Of a stretch of 64,000 nucleotides of DNA, positions 1-10,365 are shown piece by piece. Within the stretch, counting starts at the first letter, position 1; each line of letters opens with the position of its first letter. This DNA comes from Poecilobothrus nobilitatus. Its lineage: Eukaryota > Arthropoda > Insecta > Diptera > Dolichopodidae. The stretch is from the NCBI GenBank assembly GCA_947095535.1, contig OX352772.1, positions 274,422,336 through 274,486,335 on the forward strand, read 5' to 3'. The notes under the pieces were generated by a model. The model was not told where the DNA came from, did no database searches, and was given only the letters and a program-made list of their open reading frames with translations. The translations under genes were made by a program, and so were the position numbers.

Positions 1-80
1 CTTCTTAAAATTTATTTTATAATATTAATCATTTTAGTTTTAAGAAAACATAATAAATATTTTTATTTATTTTACATATT

Positions 81-215
81 GATAAAAAAGGTAAAAAGTT
101 GGATTTATTGGAATCTCTAGAAATTAAAAAAGCTATAAAACAAAATAAATCAATTTTGAACGAACAATTAGAATTGCGAAATTCACCTATGTTAAATATT
201 TGTTTAGATTTGTAA
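81..215 (+). pseudogene. Penelope-like element C-terminal tail fragment
   Basis: An open stretch of about 44 codons ends in TAA at 213-215 and contains LDLLESLEIKKAIKQ followed by LNEQLELRNSPMLNI. This pattern is what I know from the extreme C-terminus of Penelope-like element (PLE) proteins, just after the GIY-YIG endonuclease. The endonuclease itself lies outside the window. A second, 5' PLE piece starts at 441. PLE copies are often partial tandems, so an end followed by a start fits. Identification rests on a short match and on the neighbour. Confidence 0.5.
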
Positions 216-277
216 TTAATTACTAGGTATAAATTTAATATTAAAAAATAGGAAAATTATTCATGTTTAGTATTAAA

Positions 278-335
278 TTGTTTTCGCCCTGATGATGGCA
301 GTGATGCCGAAATATATATAGGCTTTATAATAAAT
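278..335 (+). ncRNA. Hammerhead-ribozyme-like motif in PLE repeat
   Basis: CTGATGA at 289-295 is followed by a 4-bp hairpin (GGCA 297-300, loop GTGA, TGCC 305-308), then GAAA at 309-312. A short TATATAT stretch follows, then A, then GGC at 321-323, which pairs with GCC at 286-288 just before CTGATGA. This is the order of a type I hammerhead core: stem I, CUGAUGA, stem II, GAAA, short stem III, cleavable H, stem I. PLE terminal repeats are known to carry hammerheads, and this motif lies between PLE pieces. One extra T (296) between the core and stem II departs from the canonical core, so activity is doubtful. Confidence 0.5.
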
Positions 336-440
336 AAATATAATATTTTAAGAATTATAAAAATAAAATATTAATAAAATTATTTTGTGGACAAAAAGTA
401 TAAATAAAAAACAATTTTTTACTCAATAAATCTAATAAAG

Positions 441-1530
441 ATGTTCCACAAACTTACGGTTGAAAAAATTCAAGGATATAAAACTGCTTGTACAGCAAAA
501 TTAACCATAAAATACAAAAAATACATGGATAAATCGAAGAAAGTCAACATTCAGATTTGGTTTAACTCACAATGTAAAAAACGTAATATTTTTCCTAATT
601 ATATAAAAATAAAAACTAAGGACAATTTAAATCATCATGTACTAAAAAAAAAAATTATTATTAAAGCAAAAGAAAAATGGCTATCGGGAGAAATAAGCAA
701 ATTATACTCTACAAGAGATGACCTACGACTTCATTTGAAGGTAATTCATAGTGGACTGACTTATGTATTACATGCCATAGAGTTTGATAACTTACAAGAA
801 AAAATGCGTTCTTCACTTCTTGCAGAAAAAGCTTTTCTCTCTAACAAAAGAAAAAACGAAAACAAACTCAACAGAAAATACAAGTGTTATTCAAAACTTT
901 TACCCTAGAAATAAAACTTTCACTAATACATGTTTCACGAAAGCAGAACTTAATATTATGGAATATGGATTAAAATATTGTCCGCCAACTATTAAAAAAA
1001 AAAATGACTATATCGATCTTGTCTTAGATACAGAAATAGCTTTAACAGAAAAAGACAACATATTAAAATCTGTATGCGCTAGAGCTATTAGAAGAGAAAG
1101 TGCAACTTTTAATTATAATAACAACAAAAATGAAAAAGCGCTGCTCACATTTATTAATAAAAAAATAAAACAAAATGATTTAATAGTTAGTAAAGCGGAT
1201 AAAGGCAATATATTAACAATAATAAATAAAGATGATTACGATGCAAAAATGTATGAAGTTATAAAAGAATGTTTACCTATAAAATGTAAAACTGATCCTA
1301 CTAAAAAATTCCAGAACGATGTTGAAAATTGTATTAACGATTGTAATACAATTTTTGAACATAAACATGGATATAAACACATAAATATGAATCCAAAGGC
1401 ACGTTACATTAAAGGTTTACCTAAGCTACACAAGTCAGAAAATATTAATGAAATTCCACTTAGATCAGTAGTTCCATACAATAAATTTATGCACCAACTT
1501 ATAAATTATTTATATGCTGGTGCACTATAA
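441..1530 (+). pseudogene. Penelope-like element reverse transcriptase, N-terminal part
   Basis: Two overlapping reading frames (441-908 and 784-1530) form one protein interrupted by a frameshift in the A-rich run near 850-905. The second frame contains VSKADKGNILTIINKDDYD and then ARYIKGLPKLHKSE with IPLRSVVPYN, the start of a Penelope-type RT (RT1 and RT2 regions: GLPKIHK and PLRPI wording). The highly basic N-terminal part with DLRLHLKVIHSGL matches the PLE N-terminal region. The coding sequence stops at 1530, before the catalytic YxDD motif, and the rest of RT and the GIY-YIG domain are missing. This is a truncated, inactive copy. Confidence 0.7.
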
Positions 1531-2151
1531 AGCTTTTAACGAAATATTTTTAAAAGAAACAAAATTTAAACCACAGCACAAAAAAAAATTTTTTTTTAAT
1601 TTTTTATTATTTTAATTTTATACATTTAGTTTATACATTTTTCTATTTCATGAAACACAAAACCAAGAAACGGCAATCATTTTTAAACTTTTGTTTGTTG
1701 CATTATATGTATGTGTGTAGATATTTACATTAATAAGATTAATGGATTTTTTGTAAACATATTATGTAAGAACATATACATAATAAATTAGAATTCGATA
1801 ATGTTATAATACGATTCTGTAATGCGATTATATAATGTTATGTTATAATACGATTGCAATTAGCATTTAACAATATGTAATTGTATTCTGTATTGTATTT
1901 TTTTAGCATATTCTCATTCCGTATACATAATTTTATACTTTTACTTTAAAATGACTGTAATTTCTGTAATGTAGCAAACAAACTACCGAACTTTTGTTTT
2001 TGTTTTCTTTTTTCAATATTCATCATTAATTTTTTTTTGTGTTGTTTATGTTTTACTTGAGTTTAAATGTTAAATAAAAAACTGAATTTGGATAAAAGTA
2101 TATTATATAATAATGTGTGAATATTTTTTATCGACCGCATATATTAATGTA

Positions 2152-2186
2152 AAGGTAAGGTAGGTAAGGTAAGGTAAGGTAATGTA
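2152..2186. repeat. AGGTA-type microsatellite
   Basis: Short imperfect tandem run of AAGGT/AGGTA units read directly from the sequence. Confidence 0.8.
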
Positions 2187-2295
2187 ATAAAAGGTAGATA
2201 TTGTTTTCATACTAAAAATTTGTACCCGAAATTTTGACAAATATGCACTATTCTGGAATGGAGAAGGCTGTAAACATTTTTTTTATCGTGATGTC

Positions 2296-2340
2296 TGTCT
2301 GTGGGTGTGTGTGTGTGTGTGGGTATGTCTGTGGACACGT
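2296..2340. repeat. GT-rich microsatellite
   Basis: A (GT)n core at about 2304-2321 is flanked by degenerate TGTCTGTCTG and TATGTCTGTG. The downstream text (AAACGACTGAGCGGAAT) hints that it lies within a dispersed non-autonomous repeat, but I cannot name the family. Confidence 0.7.
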
Positions 2341-4358
2341 GTACAGCTTAAACGACTGAGCGGAATTTTTTACAATTTCATATTTAAGGTTTTGATGTAA
2401 ATATCTCAAATTGATAAGCGTTTGGAGCAAATCGGACAACCGCAAGTGGTAGTTTACTAGTGTACTTTTTAAGTTTTTTACGAATATTTCGTAACAGAAA
2501 TATATTATGAGAAAAATTATTAGTTATTATAAAGTTGTTACACAAGTACAGAGCAACAACTTTTACATAGAACATTTTTTGATCCGACCAACTTTAAAGT
2601 TTTTTTAATTTTAAAGCCCAAATTTCATATATCAATATGAATTTATATGAACAATTTTTTTTTGTTTTTTTTTTTTATATTTCTAAAAATTTATATACAT
2701 ATTATGTACTTATATCTAGCAATATTATTCTTTTGTTGATGACATAAAATTAAAATGGTAAAACTTTTATTAGCAGATTCAATATTAATCTTATGTTTGT
2801 TTTGTATATGTTTACAGTTTTTATTATTTTTACTTCTAATATTTTTGAATGAAAAAAAAATCATGTACGTTACATAATAATGTAAATGGACGTATGAATT
2901 ATGAATTAATGTGCATATATTTTTACGATTTATTTGTTTATTATTGTTATTGAATAAAACAAAATCTTGTTAAATTATTAGAAGTTATTTTGCTTTGATA
3001 TAAATTATTATCTAAAAAATCTATAAATTTTGGCATTGTACTTTTCGTGTAGTGGCAGTTGGTCCTGTGGTGGAAATGGTTGATTTTTTTTTAATCTTTC
3101 GAATTTTTAAGATTTACAGATTAAATATTATACTTAATGCTTGATTACATATATGTATGTATATATGTATGTATACCTATTTAAATTGAAATTATGCGTT
3201 TCATTTAAAACTAAAAAGTAAGAAATAAAATAATGTAAAAGTTTTTTAAGAAATAGGTACATAAAAATATTAAATTTTATAACAGACTTTTTTTAAAACA
3301 AGAAAAATTGAACGATTTTAAATAACTGCATTTGTCTGCCAATTTTTTTCTAAGCATATTTTAAATAAATTTTATAATTCACATAAAAAAAATAAATATT
3401 CACACATACATACATATTTTTATTAAATTACAAATTCACTTTTTTCTTTAACATTGAACTTAAGTAAATAACAAAAAAAAAAATTGAGTATTGACGGGCG
3501 ATGAATACTCCGTCCGAAGGCATTAAACACATAACCATAAACTTAAATTTTGAAAATATTGGCTCCAGCTTTTATATTAATTTCACGGGCCTTGTGGTAC
3601 ATATATAAATGCTATATTTAGATAAATTTTTTTAAAAAAACTTCCATCGCAACAATATAAATTAGAAAATTACAGAATTCGCAATTAAAAATTTATTTTC
3701 TACTTTTAACTTCAAAAAAGCTGTTTTTTAAAAATATTTGTCATTACTATTTTTTTACTTTGCAGTTAGTTTTTGTGGTTATCGTATCAAGCTTCGTACC
3801 TGTCAAAAATATTATATCATATATTTTGTTAGCTTAAAATAGAAATACAGCACAAATTTTATATTTATAAATTTTATATCAAACTTTACATTTGCCAAAA
3901 ATATTTTTCTTAAAATTCATTCACAATACTCACATTTGTAACACTCATAATTTCTTATCATTCTTAATCTATCGTTACTACTGTCTTGACGTGCTTTTAA
4001 TTATCGCTCGTTTTTTATGTATTATTTTTTTGTGAATCATTTTTATTTTATAATTTTTTTAAAATTTAATAAACAAAAAAAAACTGTTTTTTTAAGCAAT
4101 TTTATAATTTAAAGTTTAACAGTTTTAATAAGGCATTTATATATTATATCTAATATCACAATTAAGTGTGCCAGTGCCAATTTTATTAATTTTTAATGCT
4201 TTGATCCGCTTAATTACAATTACAATTTTTCATAAGTGGGATAAGAATAATCAAATTGCAACAAATAAAATAAAAACAAATATAAATAAAATTATATTAA
4301 ATAATAACTTTTTATTAAGTAACTATAAACTAGTTTAGTTTATATAAAAAAAAAACAA

Positions 4359-4701
4359 ATGTCTTTAAAAAATATGATTCATTCGTATGGGGTTAAATGT
4401 TCTTACATTTCTTGTAATAACATTGATCATAAACTTGAAAGTTTAAAATGTAAGGGTTTTTGCAAAAAAAGATTTGAGGGTACATGTATTGGTTTAGAAA
4501 GAAATTGGCACTCTTCGTAATAATTATATATGTGATGTGATTCTAGAAAATATAAATAACAAAAATCTATTTAACTTGGTTTGAAATATGATCAAATGGA
4601 AGTTTTAAACAAGGCAATTAAAGTAATTGATAACACAATTAATGTTTTGCTCGATTTGTGTCAACGGATTCATGACAGTAATACATTAGATGGTGTTCCA
4701 A
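4359..4701 (+). pseudogene. LINE ORF1 fragment with PHD-like zinc finger
   Basis: ATG at 4359 opens a frame with cysteines at CSYISC, then LKCKGFCKKRFEGTCIGL, a PHD-finger layout like that in ORF1 proteins of CR1-group LINEs. Stops follow the finger, and another frame resumes with NNKNLFNL and later VIDNTINVLLDLCQRIHD, which looks like the coiled-coil part. The fragment ends abruptly at about 4701, where Polinton ATPase sequence begins on the opposite strand. It is an inactive, truncated piece. Confidence 0.5.
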
Positions 4702-4864
4702 TACAGATAAATTCCTATGATGCGAACCTCTAGTAAACAATTCGCAAACACTTTTATTACTTGAATCCAACATCATGTCATCTATTACTACTAATAAAGG
4801 ATGATTTTCACTCAAGTCTGGTATTGCATTAAAATATTGAAGTTCTTTAATGTTTGATTTTTAT
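4702..4864 (-). pseudogene. Polinton packaging ATPase, Walker B segment (left of BEL insertion)
   Basis: On the minus strand this reads KELQYFNAIPDLSENHPLL, then VVIDDMML, then a segment ending CELFTRGSH. VVIDDMM is a Walker B motif of the FtsK/HerA-type genome-packaging ATPase of Polintons/Mavericks. The gene's N-terminal half lies at 12,230-12,359, so the BEL element at 4870-12,224 split this gene. The reading frame is already shifted between the two halves next to the insertion site, as also seen in the uninterrupted copy at 23,950-24,135. The segment is cut at about 4702 by the LINE ORF1 fragment. Confidence 0.75.
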
Positions 4865-4869
4865 ACACC
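4865..4869 (+). repeat. Target site duplication of BEL element (left)
   Basis: ACACC directly before the LTR's TG is repeated at 12,225-12,229 directly after the right LTR's CA. An empty Polinton copy near 24,000 shows the flanks joined with similar sequence and one such motif. Confidence 0.9.
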
Positions 4870-5283
4870 TGTTCAAATTACTTTAGTGAATTTAAGTTAC
4901 GATTTAAAATTTACAATTTTTAGTAATAAATAAAAATTTCTTTAACAATTAAACGTTATGCAATGGTTTTCGCTGACGCTGCATTTTTATGCATAAAAAT
5001 TAAATGTTTGAATGAAATACAATATTGTATTAAGTAAATCAACTTATGTTAAATCAAATGTATGTAATGTAAACTGTTGTTGTAAAATTTTAATGTAGAT
5101 TTAAAGTAATGTAGGTCACTACAAAAATATTTCAAGTTTATAATACGGAAAATAATTTTACTAAATTTGTAACGATATTCAAGGTATAATTAATGCTGAT
5201 TTTAGTATTTAATTTATATATAAAGATGTAAATTTATAATAATTAGACAGAACAAAATAAACAGTTTATTATTAAACAAAACA
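4870..5283 (+). repeat. BEL left LTR
   Basis: 414 bp from TGTTCAAATTACTTTAGT to TTATTAAACAAAACA, nearly identical to 11,811-12,224 and 20,351-20,764. AATAAA-type sequences occur near its end. Confidence 0.93.
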
Positions 5284-5284
5284 T

Positions 5285-5302
5285 TGGTCCTTCGAGCCGG
5301 AT
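5285..5302 (+). promoter_or_regulatory. Primer binding site for tRNA-Tyr
   Basis: TGGTCCTTCGAGCCGGAT begins one base after the left LTR. It is complementary over 18 nt to the 3' end of insect tRNA-Tyr (acceptor strand TCGAAGGA plus CCA, as I remember it). Position and TGG start fit minus-strand priming. Confidence 0.85.
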
Positions 5303-5518
5303 CATTTAACCATAAATGATCAAAAGATAATTGGACAAGCCGATTATATCAACAAAAAAAAAAAACAATGACTACTCTTTTTTGTGAAGAAATTCAAAGG
5401 GCTAATTTGGAAGAGCTTTTTAGAATCTTAGAAGAGCTTTTTAAGAACAGAGAGAATCTTTTTAGAAGAGCTTTAGAAGAACAGAAATTACAAGAAAGAT
5501 AGCAAGGACAGGCATTCA

Positions 5519-6952
5519 TTGGAATACTTCGAAAGTCGTCTGGAACGCGTTCACAGCATATGGAGACGCGGTGTTGAGAAGCATCCAGAAGTACTGGGGG
5601 GAAAAGCCCACAATAATACCTTACTCAAGGAATACCAAGAAAGCTATGAAGAAGCAGAAGAACTTTCCTTAGTAACCAAATTTAAGGGGTTCATTAATGG
5701 ATATAAGGAACAGAAAGTAAAACCGACAGCAAGACCATCCACGCCAGCTGGAGAAGAGTCTCAACCCACAAGAATTGTTATCAAGGATAACTTTCAATTA
5801 GAAAGAATAAAGATTCCTAGATTTGATAGCAACTATATGAAATGGACTACATTCTATGAATTATTTAAGGCAATAGTTCATGAAAATAACGAGATTTGCA
5901 ATGTCCAAAAATGCAATATCTCAAATCTGTCCTGACTGACGAAGCAAGCAATCTATTAAAACATTTATCAGTAAGTGAAGAAAATTATAAAACAACTTGG
6001 GAGTTGTTAATAAACCGATTTGCAAATAGCCGAGTTATTCTATCATCACATTTGCATGCAATTACATCTGCTCCATTTACTAAAGCGCAAAATGCTAACA
6101 GCTATAAGGGGTTACTTGTCGTTACAACCGAATCATTAGCAGGAATTAGGGTAATCTACGGAATCGTGGGGACCTATAGTGGTCCACATTCTATGCCAAA
6201 AATTTGATATAGAAGCCAGGAAAAAATGGGTAGTGGGCCTAGGTTCTAGTAGAGAGTTTCCAACGTTAGCTCAATTAACAACATTTTTAGAACAACGATT
6301 TAGATCTATAGAAGCAATAAGCAGTATGAAGACATTAAATAAAACTCATGTACATGCTGTCAACATTGAAGGAAGATCACATTGTATTATGTGCAACGAT
6401 ATGCATCGGCTTTTTAAATGTAAGAAATTTCAGTATCTAAACGTTCAACAAAAACGATCTTTAGTGGAAAAACATAAACTATGTTTTAATTGCTTACAAT
6501 ATGGTCATGTCTCAAAGGGCTGTTTTTCAAAATCTTGCTGTTTAAAATGTAAATCTGCACATCATATATCTTTGCACATTGAAAATACAAAACAGAAGGA
6601 AATTTTAACAGCCACTAATGCAGAAAGGGGAAACGACATCTTGTTAGTAACAGCATTAATTCAAGTAGATAATAAGTTTGGAGATTATGTTTCGTTTAAA
6701 GCTCTAATTGACCAAGGTTCTCAAAGATCATTTATAACTGAAGCTGCTGTGCAATATTTGAAACTTCCTCGTAGTTATGACAGAACCATCATTAGCGGAA
6801 TTGGGTCAACTGAAAGGGCTGTGTCAAGGGGTGTGGCTAACCTAAAAATAAAGGAAAAATGGACTCGTAATCATCACCTCATTCAAGCATTAATAATACC
6901 ACAAATTACATGCGATTTACCACATAAAAATCTATCACCAAATTCAAAATGA
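5519..6952 (+). pseudogene. BEL gag and aspartic protease, frameshifted
   Basis: Three frames (5519-5935, 5896-6207, 6179-6952) follow each other as one polyprotein. The first holds the DUF1759-type gag core (IPRFDSNYMKWTTFYELF), the second continues with LTDEASNLLKHLSVSEEN. The third has zinc-knuckle cysteines (CFNCLQYGHVSKGC, preceded by CIMCND and followed by CLKCKSAHH) and a retropepsin-like ALIDQGSQRSFI motif with the DxG triad. Frameshifts lie near 5905 and 6170, so no intact Gag is made. The frame closes at 6952 just before the protease-RT linker. No convincing start codon was seen upstream of 5519. Confidence 0.85.
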
Positions 6953-7158
6953 ATCAATCTGGATGATTTAGCAGATCCAACTTTTATATTATATTCGGCA
7001 ATATTATTAAAATTGGAGTAAAAGAGATACAATCAAGATATCTAACTGCGCAAAAAACAGCATTGGGTTGGATATTATCATGGCCGGTACCAATCGAATC
7101 AAATTATAAGATTTTTAGTTTAATTTCAACTGAAGATGTGAAAGAAGTGAATTTAAAC
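6953..7158 (+). pseudogene. BEL pol, protease-RT linker fragment
   Basis: One frame reads GVKEIQSRYLTAQKTALGWI, then LSWPVPIESN and STEDVKEV. This matches the BEL segment between protease and RT (the 'QKTxxGWILSGP' wording). It is out of frame with both neighbours and ends at the inverted segment beginning at 7159. Confidence 0.65.
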
Positions 7159-7545
7159 CTTCTTCAATATGCTCTAACTGAATATATTCATCTATAACCT
7201 TGTATAATCATCCTTTAACTCAGAATTTAATTTAAACAATGTCTCTGTAAACAATGTCTCTTGTGTCTCTGCAATGCTCTTGAACGAGTACCTTCTAACT
7301 CTGCACCTGGTATCAATTTAAACGTTAAATTTACTTGATATCTGCCTGGTGGTAAACATCTTGTTTATAAATCTCTTCTGCTAGTAAATCCTGAACTGGG
7401 GGTTCAATACGGTATTCCATTTCTTCTTCAGCTGAAATTAAACTAAAGGTTTAAATTAAATTCAGGTTTAAATTAAATTCTGAGTTAAAGTATGATTATA
7501 ACAAGGTTATAGATGAATATATTCAGTTAGAGCATTTTGAAGAAG
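7159..7545. repeat. Inverted repeat with inverted pol segment inside BEL
   Basis: 7159-7237 is the reverse complement of 7466-7545 with few mismatches. The spacer, read on the minus strand, encodes GRYQVNLTFKLIPGAELEGT, which belongs to BEL pol upstream of RT. So about 300 bp of pol has been inverted, with duplication of the adjoining RT-proximal sequence. Confidence 0.8.
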
Positions 7546-8246
7546 TACCACTAAATCAAATCAACAAGGTCAATTACTATCTTCCACATCATGCTGTATT
7601 GAAGGCTAGCAGTACAACAACCAAAACTAGAGTAGTTTTTGATGCATCTGCCACATCACCATCTGGAAAATCGCTGAACGATTTTTTATTAACTGGCCCA
7701 ACCATACAAGAATCTATTTACGATATCTTAATGCGGTGGAGAAAATATAAATTTGCAATTACTGGCGATATTGAAAAAATGTACCGACAGATATGGCTGA
7801 AGCCAGAACATCGCGATTTTCACAGAATAGTGTGGAGAAAACATCCAACTGATGAAGTTAAAGATTATAGACTGAAGACTGTAACCTTTGGAGTTGCGTC
7901 AGCTCCATTCCTAGCAATAAGAACTTTACATGAAGTAGCACAGTCGGTAAAACTAGAAAATCCAAAAATTGCAGACATCATTCTTAACGATTTTTATGTA
8001 GATGATTTAATGATAGGTGCTCATACTCTGGAAGAAGCTCAGCATATTAGAGAAGATCTTAGCAAAATCCTGAAGGAGGCAGGATTTCCGTTACGGAAAT
8101 GGGCAGCAAATGATAATAATTTATTATCAAAAATATTAGAAACAGATCGGGAATTACCACTAGATTCGGAAAAGGGAGTGCAAGTGAAAACATTAGGATT
8201 GTATTGGCTACCACCAACTGATGCCTTTTTTTATAAGGTGAGCTAA
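7466..8246 (+). pseudogene. BEL reverse transcriptase domain
   Basis: The RT frame runs from the linker (YLPHHAVLKAS at about 7578) through TRVVFDASA, AITGDIEKMYRQI (first catalytic Asp in GDIEKMY), TFGVASAPFLAIRTL and NDFYVDDLMIG (YVDD catalytic pair), to WAANDNNLL. The catalytic residues look intact. The frame stops at 8246, and the joining region to RNase H (8247-8553) is out of frame and partly lost. The upstream side is rearranged by the inverted segment. Confidence 0.88.
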
Positions 8247-8553
8247 CAAAAGCAGGAAAAGAATCTTCATACGAAAAGATCAATATTATCAGAAATATCT
8301 AAACTCTTTGATCCTCTTGGTTGGTTGCAACCAATACTTATACAGGGTAAATCATTATTACAACAATTATAACTCAAATTGATTGGGATTGCCCTTTGCC
8401 AGATTATTTACAAGATCAATAGAACAACTTAAGTGATAATCTTTATAATATTTAAGGAATTAATATACCCCGCTGGATAAACTACGAACCCGGAGATGTA
8501 ATACAATTACATCAATATTACATTTATACATTTTTATCAATTACATCAGTATA
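8247..8553 (+). pseudogene. Degenerate RT-RNase H junction of BEL pol
   Basis: Other frames still show LSEISKLFDPLGWLQP wording, typical of the BEL pol segment after RT, and later stop codons and low-complexity ATTACATCA repeats. The stretch is decayed pol rather than spacer. Confidence 0.55.
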
Positions 8554-9417
8554 GTGTCAATTCCACGCTTGGAATTATGTGGAGCTCAACTTGTTCTACA
8601 ACTTATGGAGCAAGTATCTAAGGCATTCAAATGGACAGATATAAACAAATTTTTTTGGACTGACTCGACAATTGTTTTATCATGGCTTAGCCAACATCCA
8701 AATAAATGGAAAACTTATGTAGCAAATAGAGTTAGTTATATTTTATCTAACTCAACACGTTTACAATGGCGCCACGTTCAAAGTAAGGATAATAAAGCTG
8801 ATATAGCATCTCAAGGCATGAGTGCGAGTCAATTAGGACAACAGCAACTGTGGTGGAAAGGACCGGAGTGGCTAAGTCACACTAAAGCCTTTTGGCCACA
8901 TATAAAAGACATGACGGCTCATACTAATTTTGAAGCAAGAACTGTAACTTTAAGCACTGTTGTCAATCTTCCAGAACCTGAATGGATCATCCGATATTCA
9001 TCGTTTACTGGAATGATTAGAATAACGGCTTTGTGTTTGCGATTCAAGAACAATTCACTCATTCCAAGAGGAAACCAAACTAATTACTTATCAACGGAAG
9101 AATTAAGTACAGCTGAAAAAACTTGCGTACAACTCATGCAAAACCACTTTTTCAAAGATGAAATTGAGCAATTAAAAGATTCAAACGGAATCCTCAGGGT
9201 GGGCGGTAGATTAACCCTCGCGTCAATATCATATGAACAAAAACATTCGATAATAATTGATGGACGCTCATATTTAACAATTTCGATCATCAGATACTAT
9301 AATTGTTACATTCAGGCAAGCTACCCAAACTGCTATCCGTTTCAAATATTGGATTATTGGTGGAATCACAGTAATCAAACGCATACTTCGAAAGTGTTTG
9401 GTATGTTTCCGGTCTAA
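8554..9417 (+). pseudogene. BEL RNase H and integrase N-terminal region
   Basis: The frame starts in IPRLELCGAQLVLQLMEQV and includes FFWTDSTIVLSWLSQHPNKW (RNase H core Asp), then the segment with WRHVQSKDNKADIASQG (conserved HV-x5-N-x2-DxAS). Next comes the connector with NGILRVGGRLTLASI, which precedes the integrase zinc-binding region in BEL elements. It ends at 9417, before a complete HHCC finger, and integrase resumes in another frame at 9441. Confidence 0.85.
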
Positions 9418-9440
9418 TCCTACAAATTAAAATTCAAGTC

Positions 9441-10365
9441 ATGGGATCGCTACCGGAGACCAGAGTATCACCTGGCAGACCTTTTTCATCTGTAGGACTT
9501 GATTTTGGTGGTCCAATATTTATTAAATTTAGCCGTGGACGAGGAGCGAAATCGTGCAAGGTATATATTGCACTTTTTGTTTGTCTTTCTACAAAGGCGA
9601 TACATTTGGAGTTAGTAACAGATCTCACAAGTGATGCATCCTTAGCAGCAATACGCCGTCTCATTGCCAGGCGAGGATTATGTACAGACATTTACTCAGA
9701 TCAAGGAACAAACTTCGTTGGTGCTAATAATATTCTAAAGAAAACATATCTTAATTCAAGAGATGTACTTGCAAATGAAAAAATTAATTGGCATTTTATT
9801 CCACCTGGAAGTCCCCATTTTGGTGGTCCCCATTGGAGGATTAAATCATTAAATCGACAAAACGGCTTCTCAAAAAAGTTTTAGGTGAACAACTCGTAAC
9901 ATATGAATAGATGGTTACTCTTTTAACGCAAATAGAATCGTGTTTGAACTCTAAACCACTTTGCTCTTCGAGTAATGATTGCAACGATTTAGAAGCACTT
10001 ACACCAGGACATTTCCTTATAGGCCAACATTTGCATGCTGCTCCTAAAACACTTGGGTTACAAGGAGGGAAATGGAAATTATTACAACAACTAAAAAATT
10101 CCTTTTGGAGCTTTGGATTACAGGAACGAAATAAATGGAAACAATCAAAGGAAAACATAAAACTAGATCAATTAGTTCTTATTAAGGACGAAAGATTTTC
10201 ATCAAACAAATGGCCATTAGGAAGAATCGTGGAAATACATCCAGGAGAAGACGGTATTGTAAGGGTAGTTTCAATAAAAACGAACAAAGAAATTACACAG
10301 AGAAATATAACTAAAATATGCCCACTACCAAATGATGAACCACATGATGATACAAGCAAGATTGT
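9441..10365 (+). pseudogene. BEL integrase core and C-terminal domain
   Basis: The core frame 9441-9884 has VGLDFGGPIFIKFSRGRGAK (first catalytic Asp), CLSTKAIHLE, IYSDQGTNFVGANN (second Asp) and IPPGSPHFGGPHW. It then goes out of frame where the catalytic Glu should follow. A second frame from 9911 carries the C-terminal domain: CLNSKPLCSS, LTPGHFLIGQHL, WKLLQQLKNSFW and PLGRIVEIHPGEDGIVRVV. This C-terminal frame continues without a stop into the env-like part, so pol and env are one open frame here. Confidence 0.88.

Larger units (their letters stand above)
1531..4358. other. AT-rich stretch without recognisable genes
   Basis: About 2.8 kb of AT-rich DNA with homopolymer runs. I see no coding frame that resembles a known family; the two short minus-strand frames at 2248-2575 look like chance. 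It holds two microsatellites (listed separately) and a local repeat of ATAATGTTATAATACGATT wording at 1798-1860. Confidence 0.6.

Noticed and set aside
2248..2575. Two short minus-strand frames around the GT repeat
   Set aside because: One is microsatellite-derived, and neither resembles a known protein.
9434..9691. Minus-strand frame MSVHNPRLAMRR... (also 17,649-17,843) and minus-strand frames at 9841-10,158 and 17,984-18,301
   Set aside because: Antisense shadows of the BEL integrase, whose plus-strand motifs are clear; repeated only because the element is duplicated.
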